The notes beneath the pieces were generated by a model, which made no database searches, was not told the DNA's origin, and was given only the letters and a program-made list of their open reading frames with translations. A DNA stretch of 49,858 bases from Actinomycetes bacterium (lineage in GTDB: Bacteria > Actinomycetota > Acidimicrobiia > Acidimicrobiales > Acidimicrobiaceae), in assembly GCA_021799035.1 (NCBI GenBank), contig JAJZBG010000015.1, positions 1 to 49,858 of the forward strand, in the 5' to 3' direction. A program made the translations under genes and the position numbers. How positions within the stretch are numbered: position 1 is the first letter of the stretch; the number at the start of each line of letters is the position of its first letter. Positions 40,543 to 49,244 of the stretch are shown piece after piece.

Positions 40543-40863
40543 GTGCTGATTTCGACCATGAATGACGTGCCCGGTTTTCAAATCACTGAGGTGCTCGGAG
40601 AGGTCTTTGGACTGACCGTAAGAAGCCGGAACCTCGGCTCGCAGATCGGGGCGGCATTCAAGTCCCTCGTGGGAGGAGAGCTCAAAGGGATGACAAAAAA
40701 CCTTGTGGTCAGCCGACAGGAAGTGATCGACCGTCTCACCGAAGAGGCCAATGCCAAAGGCGCAGATGCAGTTGTTGCCATGCGGTTCGATACCTCAGAA
40801 ATGGGTGGTGACTGGAGCGAGATCTGCGCTTACGGTACAGCTGTAAAGCTGAGAAAGCTCTAA
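40543..40863 (+). CDS. YbjQ family (UPF0145) protein
   Basis: Small protein of 106 residues with the YbjQ heavy-metal-binding-like fold: VLISTMNDVPGFQITEVLGEVFGLTVRSRN at the N-terminus and a EEANAKGADAVVAMRFDTSE block in the second half. It forms pentamers in structures of relatives; the function is not established. The GTG start, preceded by AGGGGG, gives the typical N-terminus VLISTMNDVPG. A clear promoter lies upstream, so it is a single-gene unit. It is followed by dps. Confidence 0.88.
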   Translation: MLISTMNDVPGFQITEVLGEVFGLTVRSRNLGSQIGAAFKSLVGGELKGMTKNLVVSRQEVIDRLTEEANAKGADAVVAMRFDTSEMGGDWSEICAYGTAVKLRKL

Positions 40864-41058
40864 CTAACTGATTTGATTTCAAGAGGCCTTCTCGTAGCCT
40901 CAATCTCTCTAGCTACCTCTCAGACGAAAGCCGCTCAACACACGCAACTCAACCGAGTCAAATACCGGCCTGACCCCTCTACCTTGGTTTCCGGGGGTTT
41001 CCCCTCCAGGCAACAGAGCTAAGCTTGGGGTCGACCGACCATGGACAGGAGGTCAACA

Positions 41059-41529
41059 ATGACCACCATCGAAATCGGCGTCGACGAAAAACACCGCAAG
41101 CTGGTAGCTGGCGAGCTGTCCAAATTGCTGGCAGACACCTACACGCTTTACCTAAAGACACAGAACTACCACTGGAACGTCGTCGGCCCAATGTTCAGCA
41201 CCCTACATCAGATGTTCGAACTGCAGTACAACGAACTGGCGCTCGCCGTAGACCTGATAGCTGAGCGGATCCGCTCACTTGGTGAGCTAGCTCCAGCCAC
41301 ATATCGGCAGTTCAGCGAATTGACAGCGCTAGAGGAAGACAGGGATGTCCCTGACGCCGCCGAAATGATCAGACGCCTCGTAGTAGCCAACGAGGCAGTC
41401 GTCCGGACTGCACACTCAGCATTTTCAGCAGCCCAGGAGGCAGACGACCAACCCACAGTCGACCTTCTTTCCGACAGGATGCGTGCCCACGAAAAAGCGG
41501 CTTGGATGCTGCGCAGCATGATCCAGTGA
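41059..41529 (+). CDS. dps: Dps-like DNA-binding ferritin
   Basis: Dodecameric iron-storage and DNA-protecting protein, 156 residues. The ferroxidase residues are visible in the first helix (NYHWNVVGP), the following helix (LHQMFELQYNELA) and DLIAERI. GGAGG lies six bases before the ATG; an earlier ATG at 41041 overlaps it. It uses iron and hydrogen peroxide to limit Fenton damage. In an iron-oxidising lifestyle, if this organism has one, such a protein would matter, but that lifestyle is not shown here. Confidence 0.94.
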   Translation: MTTIEIGVDEKHRKLVAGELSKLLADTYTLYLKTQNYHWNVVGPMFSTLHQMFELQYNELALAVDLIAERIRSLGELAPATYRQFSELTALEEDRDVPDAAEMIRRLVVANEAVVRTAHSAFSAAQEADDQPTVDLLSDRMRAHEKAAWMLRSMIQ

Positions 41530-41867
41530 AAATAGAGGGTGGCAATCCTCGTCCTGATGACGAGCGCTGCCATTGCATGAACTTCTTGCCATCACAGTGT
41601 TTGTCTCAAAGTGGTGATCGACGGATGCTGCCTCATCGCGTGCAAAAAGCGTGAAATCCGATTGACAGGCCGAATTCAAAATCGAATGTGAGACGCGCGC
41701 ACGCTTCGCGCTTCAGCGCACAACTGAGCCGAAACATTGAATTCCCGCTTAGTCTCTCAACCACAAAGTTCGCTTAACGGCAATCCTGCTATCCAAGGCT
41801 CAGAAATGCTGAAAACCGTTTTCGAACCACGATCAAATCAGCCGCTTGCTAAAGCAGTACGCCGTTT
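41530..41867. other. Intergenic region between dps and the E1 beta gene (convergent)
   Basis: 338 bases without a gene; no open frame with a ribosome-binding site is convincing. The only strong structure is the stem-loop at 41540-41572. Confidence 0.5.
41540..41572 (+). terminator. Stem-loop at the 3' end of dps
   Basis: TGGCA-ATC-CTCGTC, a five-base loop, then GACGAG-CGC-TGCCA form an eleven-pair stem with one symmetric internal loop, starting ten bases past the dps stop. It lacks a T-run, so it could be a non-canonical terminator or a stabilising 3' structure. Confidence 0.5.
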
Positions 41868-42812
41868 CTATGTCAGTAAGAGCTTGTGAACGCTGCCAAT
41901 GATCTCGGCCGAAGATGGGATGGCTGCGTCACATAAATGAGGGGCTGCAGGGAGCGGAACTGGTTTGGCGCATAACAAGCCAACTCTTGCCTTTGGCATC
42001 TCCTGAGCAAGAATTGCCATCCAGTAGCTTGCCGGACTGCCTGCAGCGATGGACTCGTCGACGAAGAGAACGACGCCATATCCACCAACGCTTTCCAGTA
42101 TCGCATCAACAGGACTTGGAGATAGCACAGGAACGCTGAAGACGGCTGCAGAGATCCCCTCATTTGCAAGCTGAACTGCAGCATCTGAAGCAAGCTTCGT
42201 CATGTATGAGTAGGTCACGATCGCTACATGTTCGCCTGCACACAACTCAACCACGCTGCTCAATGGCTGAGGATCTTCAGCAACCTCGCCTTCTATTTCG
42301 AGTAGCGTATGCTCGATCAAGATGGTCGGATCTCCACCGGTTAGTGCAGCATGTATCGCGATGTCCAGTTCGTTAGGCGTGCCGGGAGCAAGAATCCGTA
42401 ATCCCGGAACATTCTGAAGCATGGCCTGCGGAGTGTGCTGGTGCTGGGGACCGCCGCCTCTTCTAATCCCGGCGATAAGAGAAAACACGACAGGTGCAGT
42501 CATCATCCCGTTCGTCGCATATCGGATGTTTGCTGCTTCAAGAACCAGCGCTGACCAGCCGTAGAAGATAAAACTGCTCGTGTGAACTGAAACGAATGGA
42601 CGCAGCCCAGCCATCGCTGCACCAACTGCGACACTGGCATAAGCAAACTCACTCAAGGGAGGATCCAACATTCGCTCTGAATATCGCTTCCTATACTCAG
42701 GGGAAGCATGGCGCGAGGGATCTCCCCCAATCAGATAGATCTCTGGGTTGTGGTTCATCTCTCGAAACATGGCCCGCTTCCGCGCTTCTCCTGTCGTAAG
42801 TACCAACGTCAT
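41868..42812 (-). CDS. 2-oxoacid dehydrogenase E1 component, beta subunit
   Basis: Transketolase-like pyrimidine-binding and C-terminal domains of the E1 beta subunit, 314 residues. It has the beta-chain pattern RMLDPPLSEFAYASVAVGAAMAGLRPF (Glu of the TPP site in the SEFAYA motif) and the C-terminal SSVVELCAGEHVAIVTYSYM domain. The ATG at 42812 overlaps the E1 alpha stop by four bases (ATGA). It resembles acetoin and pyruvate dehydrogenase E1 beta. No E2 or E3 gene follows, so the physiological electron acceptor and acyl acceptor are unclear. Confidence 0.9.
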   Translation of the reverse strand: MTLVLTTGEARKRAMFREMNHNPEIYLIGGDPSRHASPEYRKRYSERMLDPPLSEFAYASVAVGAAMAGLRPFVSVHTSSFIFYGWSALVLEAANIRYATNGMMTAPVVFSLIAGIRRGGGPQHQHTPQAMLQNVPGLRILAPGTPNELDIAIHAALTGGDPTILIEHTLLEIEGEVAEDPQPLSSVVELCAGEHVAIVTYSYMTKLASDAAVQLANEGISAAVFSVPVLSPSPVDAILESVGGYGVVLFVDESIAAGSPASYWMAILAQEMPKARVGLLCAKPVPLPAAPHLCDAAIPSSAEIIGSVHKLLLT

Positions 42813-43762
42813 TGGTTCCCCCAAACGTGCTCAAAGATCACCGACGTTGGCGCGAGTGGAGCATCCAGTGCGAGTGCAACAGCACTGCTGATCTCCTCCT
42901 TTATCCTTCGGTCGATCTCACGCATCTCATCGAGGCTTGCTCCCCGCGCGAGAAGATCCCTGACCAAATGCACCAAAGGATCTACAATCGACCATTCATC
43001 TACCCGTGAGACGGCAGTGGTCAACTCAAAGGGTCCGGTGACGTTTTGTGGATGATTACCAGTTGCGTTGCCAGGCCAAGGTTCACTCACAATCTCAATG
43101 AAGTGCGGACCGCCACCGGAACGTGCTGCCTCAGCGGCACGTTCAACGGTTGAGAAGACTTTGAGTGGCATTTGCGCATCGACGCTAAAAGCTCTCAAGC
43201 CGCATACTCGCGCCAGATCACAGAATTTCGACTTGTAACCGTCGTGCTTGTAGCCGTTATTATCGCATACGACCACAACAGGAACATGCCAAAGCGCTGC
43301 GATGTTGAAGCTTTCATAGATGATTCCCTCATCCATCGCACCATCGCCCAAATATGCAAACGAGATAGCTCCGCTGGATCTTTTCACGCTGGCCAAGGCC
43401 GTCCCAATGGCGATCGGAACGCCGCCAGCAAGCATCGCACTGACATAGGATATGCCATGCTCGACATCGATCAGATGGAAGCTGCCAAGCTTCCCGCGTT
43501 GGGGGCCGCCATCACGGCCGAACACCTCGCAATACATGCCCTCGAGATCGGCCCCGCATGCGGCTAGCTGACCGTGGTTGCGATGATTGAGAAATATCGA
43601 GTCTCCTGACTTTCGCGAAGATGCTATTGCAGCAGCGCTGGTTTCAAGGCCTATGGAAACGTGATACGTGTCATTTACGAAGGCGCCATTTTCGCACAGC
43701 GCCTCATCGAACCTGCGAGCTCTGAGCATTGGTGTGAAATAGTTCAGTAATTCGTCTTCCAT
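42809..43762 (-). CDS. 2-oxoacid dehydrogenase E1 component, alpha subunit
   Basis: Thiamine-diphosphate-dependent E1 alpha, 317 residues. The TPP-Mg motif starts YLGDGAMDEG and ends CDNNGYKH (GDG-x~26-NN). The GKLGSFHL loop and the HRNHGQLAACGAD segment match the active-site loop of pyruvate and acetoin dehydrogenases. GGAGAGG lies eight bases before the ATG at 43762, which was chosen over a longer start at 43798. The gene follows livF after a gap of 359 bases on the same strand, and with the beta subunit forms a two-gene unit. The 2-oxoacid or acetoin-like substrate is unknown. Confidence 0.9.
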   Translation of the reverse strand: MEDELLNYFTPMLRARRFDEALCENGAFVNDTYHVSIGLETSAAAIASSRKSGDSIFLNHRNHGQLAACGADLEGMYCEVFGRDGGPQRGKLGSFHLIDVEHGISYVSAMLAGGVPIAIGTALASVKRSSGAISFAYLGDGAMDEGIIYESFNIAALWHVPVVVVCDNNGYKHDGYKSKFCDLARVCGLRAFSVDAQMPLKVFSTVERAAEAARSGGGPHFIEIVSEPWPGNATGNHPQNVTGPFELTTAVSRVDEWSIVDPLVHLVRDLLARGASLDEMREIDRRIKEEISSAVALALDAPLAPTSVIFEHVWGNQ

Positions 43763-43809
43763 GCTTCTGCCCTCTCCAAGGCGGTCGCGCTCCGCCACCC
43801 GCTTGCAGG

Positions 43810-43823
43810 TTCCATTACTGGAA
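43810..43823. promoter_or_regulatory. Palindrome upstream of the E1 alpha gene
   Basis: TTCCA-TTAC-TGGAA lies about 50 bases before the E1 alpha start. A dyad like this could be a transcription-factor site that controls the E1 genes separately from the transporter. Only the symmetry supports this. Confidence 0.3.
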
Positions 43824-43834
43824 TCTGTACCAAC

Positions 43835-44053
43835 TCATCTGACAAGGCGGGCAACGTGTTGAGACGACGCCAACCGATCATGAGCTGTGTGCAGTGTTGA
43901 CTCAAGCTCAGCGCCACGCCAATAACCGATTCCCGATTGCAAAGGCCAAGTCATCATGAGATTCCCATCGTCAGCCCCTCGCCAGCATTCGAACCTTCTA
44001 CCACCGCCTTCGCAGTCTGCATTACTGATCTGACTTGCATCCAATAATTTCAA
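43835..44053 (-). CDS. Possible small ORF between livF and E1 alpha
   Basis: An open frame of 72 residues starting at TTG, with AGAGGAG about 17 bases before it, which is too far for a normal start. The frame is rich in Trp and Gly (ECWRGADDGN, GIGYWRGAE) and its composition is not clearly chance, but there is no recognised family. It may be a decayed gene or an unlisted small protein; confidence is low. Confidence 0.18.
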   Translation of the reverse strand: MKLLDASQISNADCEGGGRRFECWRGADDGNLMMTWPLQSGIGYWRGAELESTLHTAHDRLASSQHVARLVR

Positions 44054-44121
44054 GCCCGGCAGACACTCCTCTGGCGTGCGCAGAGCGCCTGTGCAGCAGC
44101 CTCGCTCTCAGATCATTGTCT

Positions 44122-44862
44122 CTATAGAAGACTGCCCGATCTGACTTGGGACGGCTTGTCTTGTCCAAACAGCCCGTGTGTCTGAATGAATTCCAACACC
44201 GACCGGGCATCAGACAGCATTTGGGGAGTTCCATTACTTATCAGGCAGGCCCTATCCGCCACCCTGAGCACGGCCTCCACACGCTGTTCCACGACAATCA
44301 CGCATCTGCCGTCAGAAGTGATCCTAGAGATATCCCTCAATACCTCCTCGGCAAGGTTGGGAGCTAAATTCGACGTTGGCTCGTCCAAAAGCAAGATCGA
44401 AGGCTTTGACATCAACGCCCTGCCGATACCGAGTTGCTTTCGCTCGCCTCCACTTAGCTGATGAGCCAGTGTGTAGCGCTTCGGCCCCAGCTGCGGAAAG
44501 CGGTCCAGCACCTCGGCAATGGCGGAGGCGACCTCCCTGCGTGGCAATAAATAGCCTCCCATGCGCAGATTCTCAAGAACGGTCAATCCCGGGAAAGCAT
44601 CTCTAACCTGTGGAACGTATCCGACTCCCATGCTTGCAAGAACATTTCCGGCATAGCCGGTGATATCGGTTCCGTTGAAGTACACGCGACCGGCATGGAC
44701 ACGTGCTTCACCAATGATGGCCTTCAAAATGGTGCTCTTGCCAGCGCCGTTGACACCAATGACTGCAAGCGACTCTCCCGAGGATGCGGAAAATGAAAGA
44801 TCGTGAACGATCACCTCCCGATAACCGACTGAAAGATTCTCCAGCTGCAATGAAATACTCAT
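44122..44862 (-). CDS. livF: Branched-chain amino acid-type ABC transporter, ATPase LivF
   Basis: ATP-binding protein of 246 residues. Walker A is GVNGAGKST near 37, the signature is LSGGERKQ, and the Walker B is ILLLDEPTS. The short length and the sequence order match LivF rather than LivG. Its ATG overlaps the livG stop by four bases, so it is the last gene of the coupled livH-livM-livG-livF run. The ligand of this family can be amino acids, urea, amides or other small acids, so the name indicates family only. Confidence 0.93.
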   Translation of the reverse strand: MSISLQLENLSVGYREVIVHDLSFSASSGESLAVIGVNGAGKSTILKAIIGEARVHAGRVYFNGTDITGYAGNVLASMGVGYVPQVRDAFPGLTVLENLRMGGYLLPRREVASAIAEVLDRFPQLGPKRYTLAHQLSGGERKQLGIGRALMSKPSILLLDEPTSNLAPNLAEEVLRDISRITSDGRCVIVVEQRVEAVLRVADRACLISNGTPQMLSDARSVLEFIQTHGLFGQDKPSQVRSGSLL

Positions 44863-45677
44863 TCTGCCCCCAAATATGCACGCTGCAGAGCTTCACTCTG
44901 TTCAACCTCTTCAAAGGTACCATCAACTACAACCTTGCCGCTGACCATACCGACAACGCGGTTCGACGCCTCTCTGATCAGGCCCATCTCGTGCTCGATC
45001 AAAACGACGCAACAACCGTCTTCAGCAAGGCGAGCCAGGTCCTCAGCCAGGCGCTTGACTAGATGCACTGCCAAGCCGACTGAAGGCTCATCAAGCAAGA
45101 GCACCTTGGGCCTAGCCATCAACGCCCGCAGATACTCGACTATCTTTTGCTGGCCTCCGCTGAGAAGTGAGCACCTTGTCTTCGCATGGTGCGCAAGATC
45201 GAAATCACTCAACAAAGACATTGCGCGCTCCTCAGCCGAACGCTCCTGAGCCTTCCACAGATGAGGGCCGCGAGCTGCAACAGCAAACCGCTCCCCTCTC
45301 TGGTTTGGCTCGGCAACCAGGAGATTATCCAGCACGCTCATTCTTCCAAATACCTGAGCGTGCTGAGAAGCTTTGATTAGGCCTGCCCTCGCCAGCCGGA
45401 AAGGTGGCTCCCCCGTCACATCTTTCCCGTCAAATCGGATGCTGCCTTGACTTATTGGAATCATGCCGCTAATCGCGCCAAGCAAAGAGGACTTTCCCGC
45501 ACCATTTGGACCGATTATTCCGGTTACAGAGCCTGCGGGAAAACCCAGCGTGACACCTTCAACCGCTGTCTGCCCCCCGTAACGCACAACGACGTTGTCG
45601 GTTTCCAAGGCTGCTGATCCAGACTGATCCTTTGTCAAAGTGGCACGGTGCTGGCTACCCAACTGAACATTGCTCAT
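44859..45677 (-). CDS. livG: Branched-chain amino acid-type ABC transporter, ATPase LivG
   Basis: ATP-binding protein of 272 residues. Walker A is GPNGAGKSS, the signature is LSGGQQKI, and Walker B is LLLDEPSVGL. The insert of about 25 residues after Walker A and the LivG-like start (LETDNVVVRYGGQTAVEGVTLGF) separate it from LivF. It overlaps the livM stop by four bases and livF by four bases, which shows translational coupling. Confidence 0.93.
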   Translation of the reverse strand: MSNVQLGSQHRATLTKDQSGSAALETDNVVVRYGGQTAVEGVTLGFPAGSVTGIIGPNGAGKSSLLGAISGMIPISQGSIRFDGKDVTGEPPFRLARAGLIKASQHAQVFGRMSVLDNLLVAEPNQRGERFAVAARGPHLWKAQERSAEERAMSLLSDFDLAHHAKTRCSLLSGGQQKIVEYLRALMARPKVLLLDEPSVGLAVHLVKRLAEDLARLAEDGCCVVLIEHEMGLIREASNRVVGMVSGKVVVDGTFEEVEQSEALQRAYLGAE

Positions 45678-46696
45678 CCGACCGACACCGCCTTTTCGCC
45701 GCGCTGGTCCATTTCCCCAGCCGAGCCACTCGCACCTCTCCGGAAATCCAACCGGCCTTTCCGTGAAAGACCAAGAAAGGCTCGCTCAGGAAGGATTCCG
45801 TCTGGCCTGAACCACAAGACCACCAACCAAGCTGCTCCTATCACCACCCACTGAAGCGAGTTAATCAGACCTGGATAGCCGACTGGAGGAAGGAAGAGGG
45901 TGAGCTGAAGCAAAATAACGCCAACTAGCGCGGCCCCGATAAGAGCACCCCGCTGGTTGCCGATGCCACCGAAGACAACTGCAACAACAAGAACAAATGT
46001 CTCTTGGTACCCCCAGGCTGAAGTCCCCCACGCTCCGATGTACTCCATTAGCAGACCGCCTGCCAGACCTCCGATGACACCGCCTATCACGAACACGGTC
46101 ATCCGCGTCGCCCAGGGATTCTTTCCAAGAGCGACAGCTGCTGCTTCGTCATCGCGAATTGCCCTCAGAGTCCTTCCGAAAGGAGATCGACCCAACCGCT
46201 GCAGGAAGAGGTAGACAATAAGCATGAGGAAGAGTCCCCAGATCACATAGAGCCAAGGGTAGGTGGAAGCACTGAAATACTGACTGAGGGGCGATGGCAC
46301 ACCGGCAAGACCCTCCGCTCCATTGAATATGCCTTTAGCATTGGTCACTACCTGGTTCAAGATTATTGCGACAACGAGCATCGCGGCAGCTTGGTAGTCA
46401 CGGCGCATCTTACGCATTGTGGCAGGTCCGATGACCAGTGCAACCAGGCCGCCGGCCACAGCGCCTGCCAGCAGCGGAAGCGGGAAGGGGAGTTTTGCAC
46501 CCCAAATATATGTGATGCCAAGTGAGGCGCCAGAACTTCCCAAGCTCATGACACCGGCGACGTATGCTCCTACTGCTTCAAAGACAATGAATGCAAAGTT
46601 GACAATTCCGCCAAGACCGAACTGTAGATTCAGCGCCCATGCACCCAAAGCATAAACAGCCAGGTAGACAAGTACCGTTGAAATATAGTATTCCAT
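45674..46696 (-). CDS. livM: Branched-chain amino acid-type ABC transporter, permease LivM
   Basis: Membrane permease of 340 residues with about eight or nine hydrophobic helices. The conserved cytosolic loop, which contacts the ATPase, reads GRTLRAIRDDEAAAVALGKNP, as in LivM/UrtC. The C-terminal 40 residues are hydrophilic and Arg-rich, longer than usual. The ATG overlaps the livH stop by one base. Confidence 0.93.
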   Translation of the reverse strand: MEYYISTVLVYLAVYALGAWALNLQFGLGGIVNFAFIVFEAVGAYVAGVMSLGSSGASLGITYIWGAKLPFPLPLLAGAVAGGLVALVIGPATMRKMRRDYQAAAMLVVAIILNQVVTNAKGIFNGAEGLAGVPSPLSQYFSASTYPWLYVIWGLFLMLIVYLFLQRLGRSPFGRTLRAIRDDEAAAVALGKNPWATRMTVFVIGGVIGGLAGGLLMEYIGAWGTSAWGYQETFVLVVAVVFGGIGNQRGALIGAALVGVILLQLTLFLPPVGYPGLINSLQWVVIGAAWLVVLWFRPDGILPERAFLGLSRKGRLDFRRGASGSAGEMDQRGEKAVSVG

Positions 46697-47583
46697 CAGA
46701 TGGCCACCTCTGTCTTCTCGAAGAGTTCGCCAAAAAGCCCTTTAGGCCGAATCAGCAACATGGCAAGCAGCACAGCCAAAGCTATAACCACGTTGTACGA
46801 AGAGGCACCAAACACTCCGGCTACCTGAATCACCACGCTCAGGACCAGTGATATGAGAGCCGCATATCCAACTGATCCAATACCAGCGACGATCACCACC
46901 GCCAAAATATATGGCAGATAGGCGGTTCCCATCGTATATGTGACGCTCTGGTAGCTCATCGCAAGTGTCACCCCTCCCAGTCCACAGAAAAGGCCCGAGA
47001 TCAGCCAAGTGGCGTTGACAACCTTTCTCGTGGGAATTCCACAAGCCCGGGCGAGGGATGCACTTGCCGAGGTTGCCCTGATCGCGACGCCGAGACGGGT
47101 CCTGTGCAACGCCAGTTCAATGGCTGCCACTGAGATTATGGAGATAGCAATTATGACGAGATCCGTGGTAGTGAACGTCAAACCGGAAAATCGATAAGTC
47201 TGCCCTGCCGGAAATTGAAACTGATATATCTCACTGTGGGTTATGGATGCCACGAGATAATCGCCGATCAGTGAGACCCCAACTGACACCATCGCCATCG
47301 CAAACAGGGGAAGGCCTTTGTGAGCAAAAGGCTGCAAAACACCCCAGCCAACTGCAAGGGTGGCGATCATCGCAAACACAACCCCGATGAAAGCTGCAAC
47401 GAAGATCGAATAGCCACTGATGTTCACCACATACGTGATCAGCGCCGCAATTGTCATCACGGTGCCATATGCCAGATTCAGAACATTTGTCATCCCAAAC
47501 TGGAGAGTGAACCCAATGGAACTCATGCTGAGAATAGCACCGCTAATTATCCCAAAGCCGATTCCAGAAACAAGTAATGACAA
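46696..47583 (-). CDS. livH: Branched-chain amino acid-type ABC transporter, permease LivH
   Basis: Membrane permease of 295 residues with about eight hydrophobic helices. It has the family N-terminus (GIISGAILSMSSIGFTLQFGMTNVLNLAYG) and the coupling loop HRTRLGVAIRATSASASLARACGIP. It follows the binding-protein gene livK after 242 bases that hold a strong stem-loop, and overlaps livM by one base. Confidence 0.93.
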   Translation of the reverse strand: MSLLVSGIGFGIISGAILSMSSIGFTLQFGMTNVLNLAYGTVMTIAALITYVVNISGYSIFVAAFIGVVFAMIATLAVGWGVLQPFAHKGLPLFAMAMVSVGVSLIGDYLVASITHSEIYQFQFPAGQTYRFSGLTFTTTDLVIIAISIISVAAIELALHRTRLGVAIRATSASASLARACGIPTRKVVNATWLISGLFCGLGGVTLAMSYQSVTYTMGTAYLPYILAVVIVAGIGSVGYAALISLVLSVVIQVAGVFGASSYNVVIALAVLLAMLLIRPKGLFGELFEKTEVAI

Positions 47584-47656
47584 CGCCTCCTCCTTACGGC
47601 AGCCTCCAACTAAAAGCGCTCCGGTGGTTCAAAATGCTCGGTGCAAATGAACTGAA

Positions 47657-47721
47657 CCGCGCCGAGAATCTGATCTTTGTTGGATCCCGAAGGAACCTAG
47701 ATGGCGGAATTCTCAGCGCGG
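47657..47721 (-). other. Structured element between livK and livH
   Basis: On the minus strand CCGCG-CT-GAGAAT (47709-47721) pairs with ATTCTC-GG-CGCGG (47657-47669), eleven pairs with one internal mismatch. Inside the loop GGTTCC and GGATCC pair around a TTCG tetraloop. The element sits between the binding-protein gene and the permease genes. Such intercistronic structures are known in other ABC operons to set higher binding-protein levels; here this is inference. Confidence 0.55.
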
Positions 47722-47825
47722 AATAGGAGCCTTGTAATGCAATCTGCACTTCCTAGGTGACCGCTCTATCCGTCACGACATCAATTGCCGGTTGAACAGG
47801 AGCGTCACCTTAAGTTCTCAATCAA

Positions 47826-49178
47826 TCAAATCACGCCGGTTACCTTGACCGCGTTGATCTTGGATGCAGACAGCGTCTGCAAATTGACGAACTTGTTTGT
47901 CGTGGGGTTGAAGGTCTGGATCACCTCACCGTTTCCGGCATTGTTGTACTTATTGAAATCCAGAGGCCCATCTGGTGGCACATACCTGATCGCCTTGTGT
48001 TCCTTGATCAGCTTCAGTCCCTGCGCATAGGTGTATACCGTCGTCTTACCCGAGCCCGGATTCACAATTGACTTGATCTCATTGTGATATGCAGATCCCT
48101 GAGTTGAACCAGCAGCATCAGCAGCCAAAGCCTCGATTATCGCGAAGCTGTATACTGCCTGCGCGTGAGGGTTTCCCACCCACTGTGACGGCTTGGGAAC
48201 ATTTGCTCCTGACTGAGCCAGCCACTTGTTGAAGTCGGTTCCAGCTGGGTTGCTACTAGAGGGTTCATTGCTCGCGGCGGTAAACATCTTGGTGAACAAG
48301 GTGCTTCCAACAGCGTGGGCGAACGTCGTCACGTACGGAAGCGTAACCCCATTAGCCGTGCTCACTACGTGAACAAGCTTGCCTCCGCTTTGCTGGACGA
48401 GCTCGCCAAAGAACGTCCCTGCCGTTACAGGATCAGTCTCTGTGAAAATGACCTGTGGCTTGGCAGCTAGAACCCTTGCCACCTGTGCCGCATACGACGG
48501 CTGGTCCAGAGGCACATTCACTTGGGTTACCACATTGATCCCTAGCGCCTTTGCGCCAGCAAGCACACCAGGAAGGTCCCCTTGAGATCCAGAATCGGAA
48601 CCGAAAACGGTAGCAGCCCTAGTCCAGCCTTGGCTCTTGGCGTAAAGCGACATCGCGACGCCATTTGCCGAATCGGGTGGAACCGGCCTCCAGAAATATG
48701 GATCGGTGTTGTTGTTGTAAAGTGACTCTCCAGCTTGAGACATCATCACTATTTTGCTGCGAGTCATTACCGGAACAAGGGTTGTCGCAGAGTTCGTTCC
48801 TGGACCTATCACACCCAAAATGTTGCCGGTAGTGGCAATGAACTGCTGAACTGCGGGAAGTGCATCGGCAGGGTCACCCTGCGAATTGACGATCTTGATC
48901 CCAACTTTGTGGCCCAGGACGCCACCTGCTGCATTGATCTCTGCGGCTGCGGGATATGCGCCAGCAGACTGAATACTGCCAATGACTGCCGACGCACCTG
49001 TGAACGGAGCAACCAAACCTATGTAGGTGGTGCCACTTGGACTGGAAGCCGCTTTCGTCTTGCTGCTTACTGCCGAGCTTCCAGAACTGGTACAGCTCGC
49101 AGCAAGGCATACAATGCCTACCAGCGACAACCCATTAATGAAACGCCGATGTTGCCTGTGCATGACCCCCCCGATCAT
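47826..49178 (-). CDS. livK: ABC transporter substrate-binding lipoprotein (LivK/type 1 periplasmic-binding family)
   Basis: Encodes 450 residues. The N-terminus is a lipoprotein signal: a charged start (HRQHRRF), a hydrophobic core and Cys29 in LAASC, with Ala at -3 instead of the usual Leu. The mature protein has the type 1 binding fold, with IGLVAPFTGASAVIG at the front, the GPGTNSATT segment and the EVIQTF tail. A second start, Met6 at 49163, also gives a good signal. It is the first gene of the livK-H-M-G-F operon and its promoter lies 82 bases upstream. The ligand is unknown. Confidence 0.9.
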   Translation of the reverse strand: MIGGVMHRQHRRFINGLSLVGIVCLAASCTSSGSSAVSSKTKAASSPSGTTYIGLVAPFTGASAVIGSIQSAGAYPAAAEINAAGGVLGHKVGIKIVNSQGDPADALPAVQQFIATTGNILGVIGPGTNSATTLVPVMTRSKIVMMSQAGESLYNNNTDPYFWRPVPPDSANGVAMSLYAKSQGWTRAATVFGSDSGSQGDLPGVLAGAKALGINVVTQVNVPLDQPSYAAQVARVLAAKPQVIFTETDPVTAGTFFGELVQQSGGKLVHVVSTANGVTLPYVTTFAHAVGSTLFTKMFTAASNEPSSSNPAGTDFNKWLAQSGANVPKPSQWVGNPHAQAVYSFAIIEALAADAAGSTQGSAYHNEIKSIVNPGSGKTTVYTYAQGLKLIKEHKAIRYVPPDGPLDFNKYNNAGNGEVIQTFNPTTNKFVNLQTLSASKINAVKVTGVI

Positions 49179-49244
49179 TGCGTTAGCTACAGCTTTATGT
49201 GGGACCGCAGTAATCTTCTATGCGGCGTTAGTTAATTGTGGGAC

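Larger units (their letters stand above)
43763..44121 (-). other. Gap between livF and E1 alpha genes
   Basis: 359 bases holding two regulatory-looking structures and no certain gene. GGCGG/CCGCC forms a hairpin (43780-43796) directly beside the E1 alpha ribosome-binding site, and TTCCA/TGGAA forms a 14-base palindrome (43810-43823). One open frame (43835-44053) starts at a TTG and is described separately. The promoter of the E1 pair probably lies here, unless the liv transcript reads through. Confidence 0.4.

Noticed and set aside
43985-43995. T-loop-like GGTTCGAATGC on the minus strand in the livF-E1 gap
   Set aside because: No surrounding stems for a tRNA; chance match.
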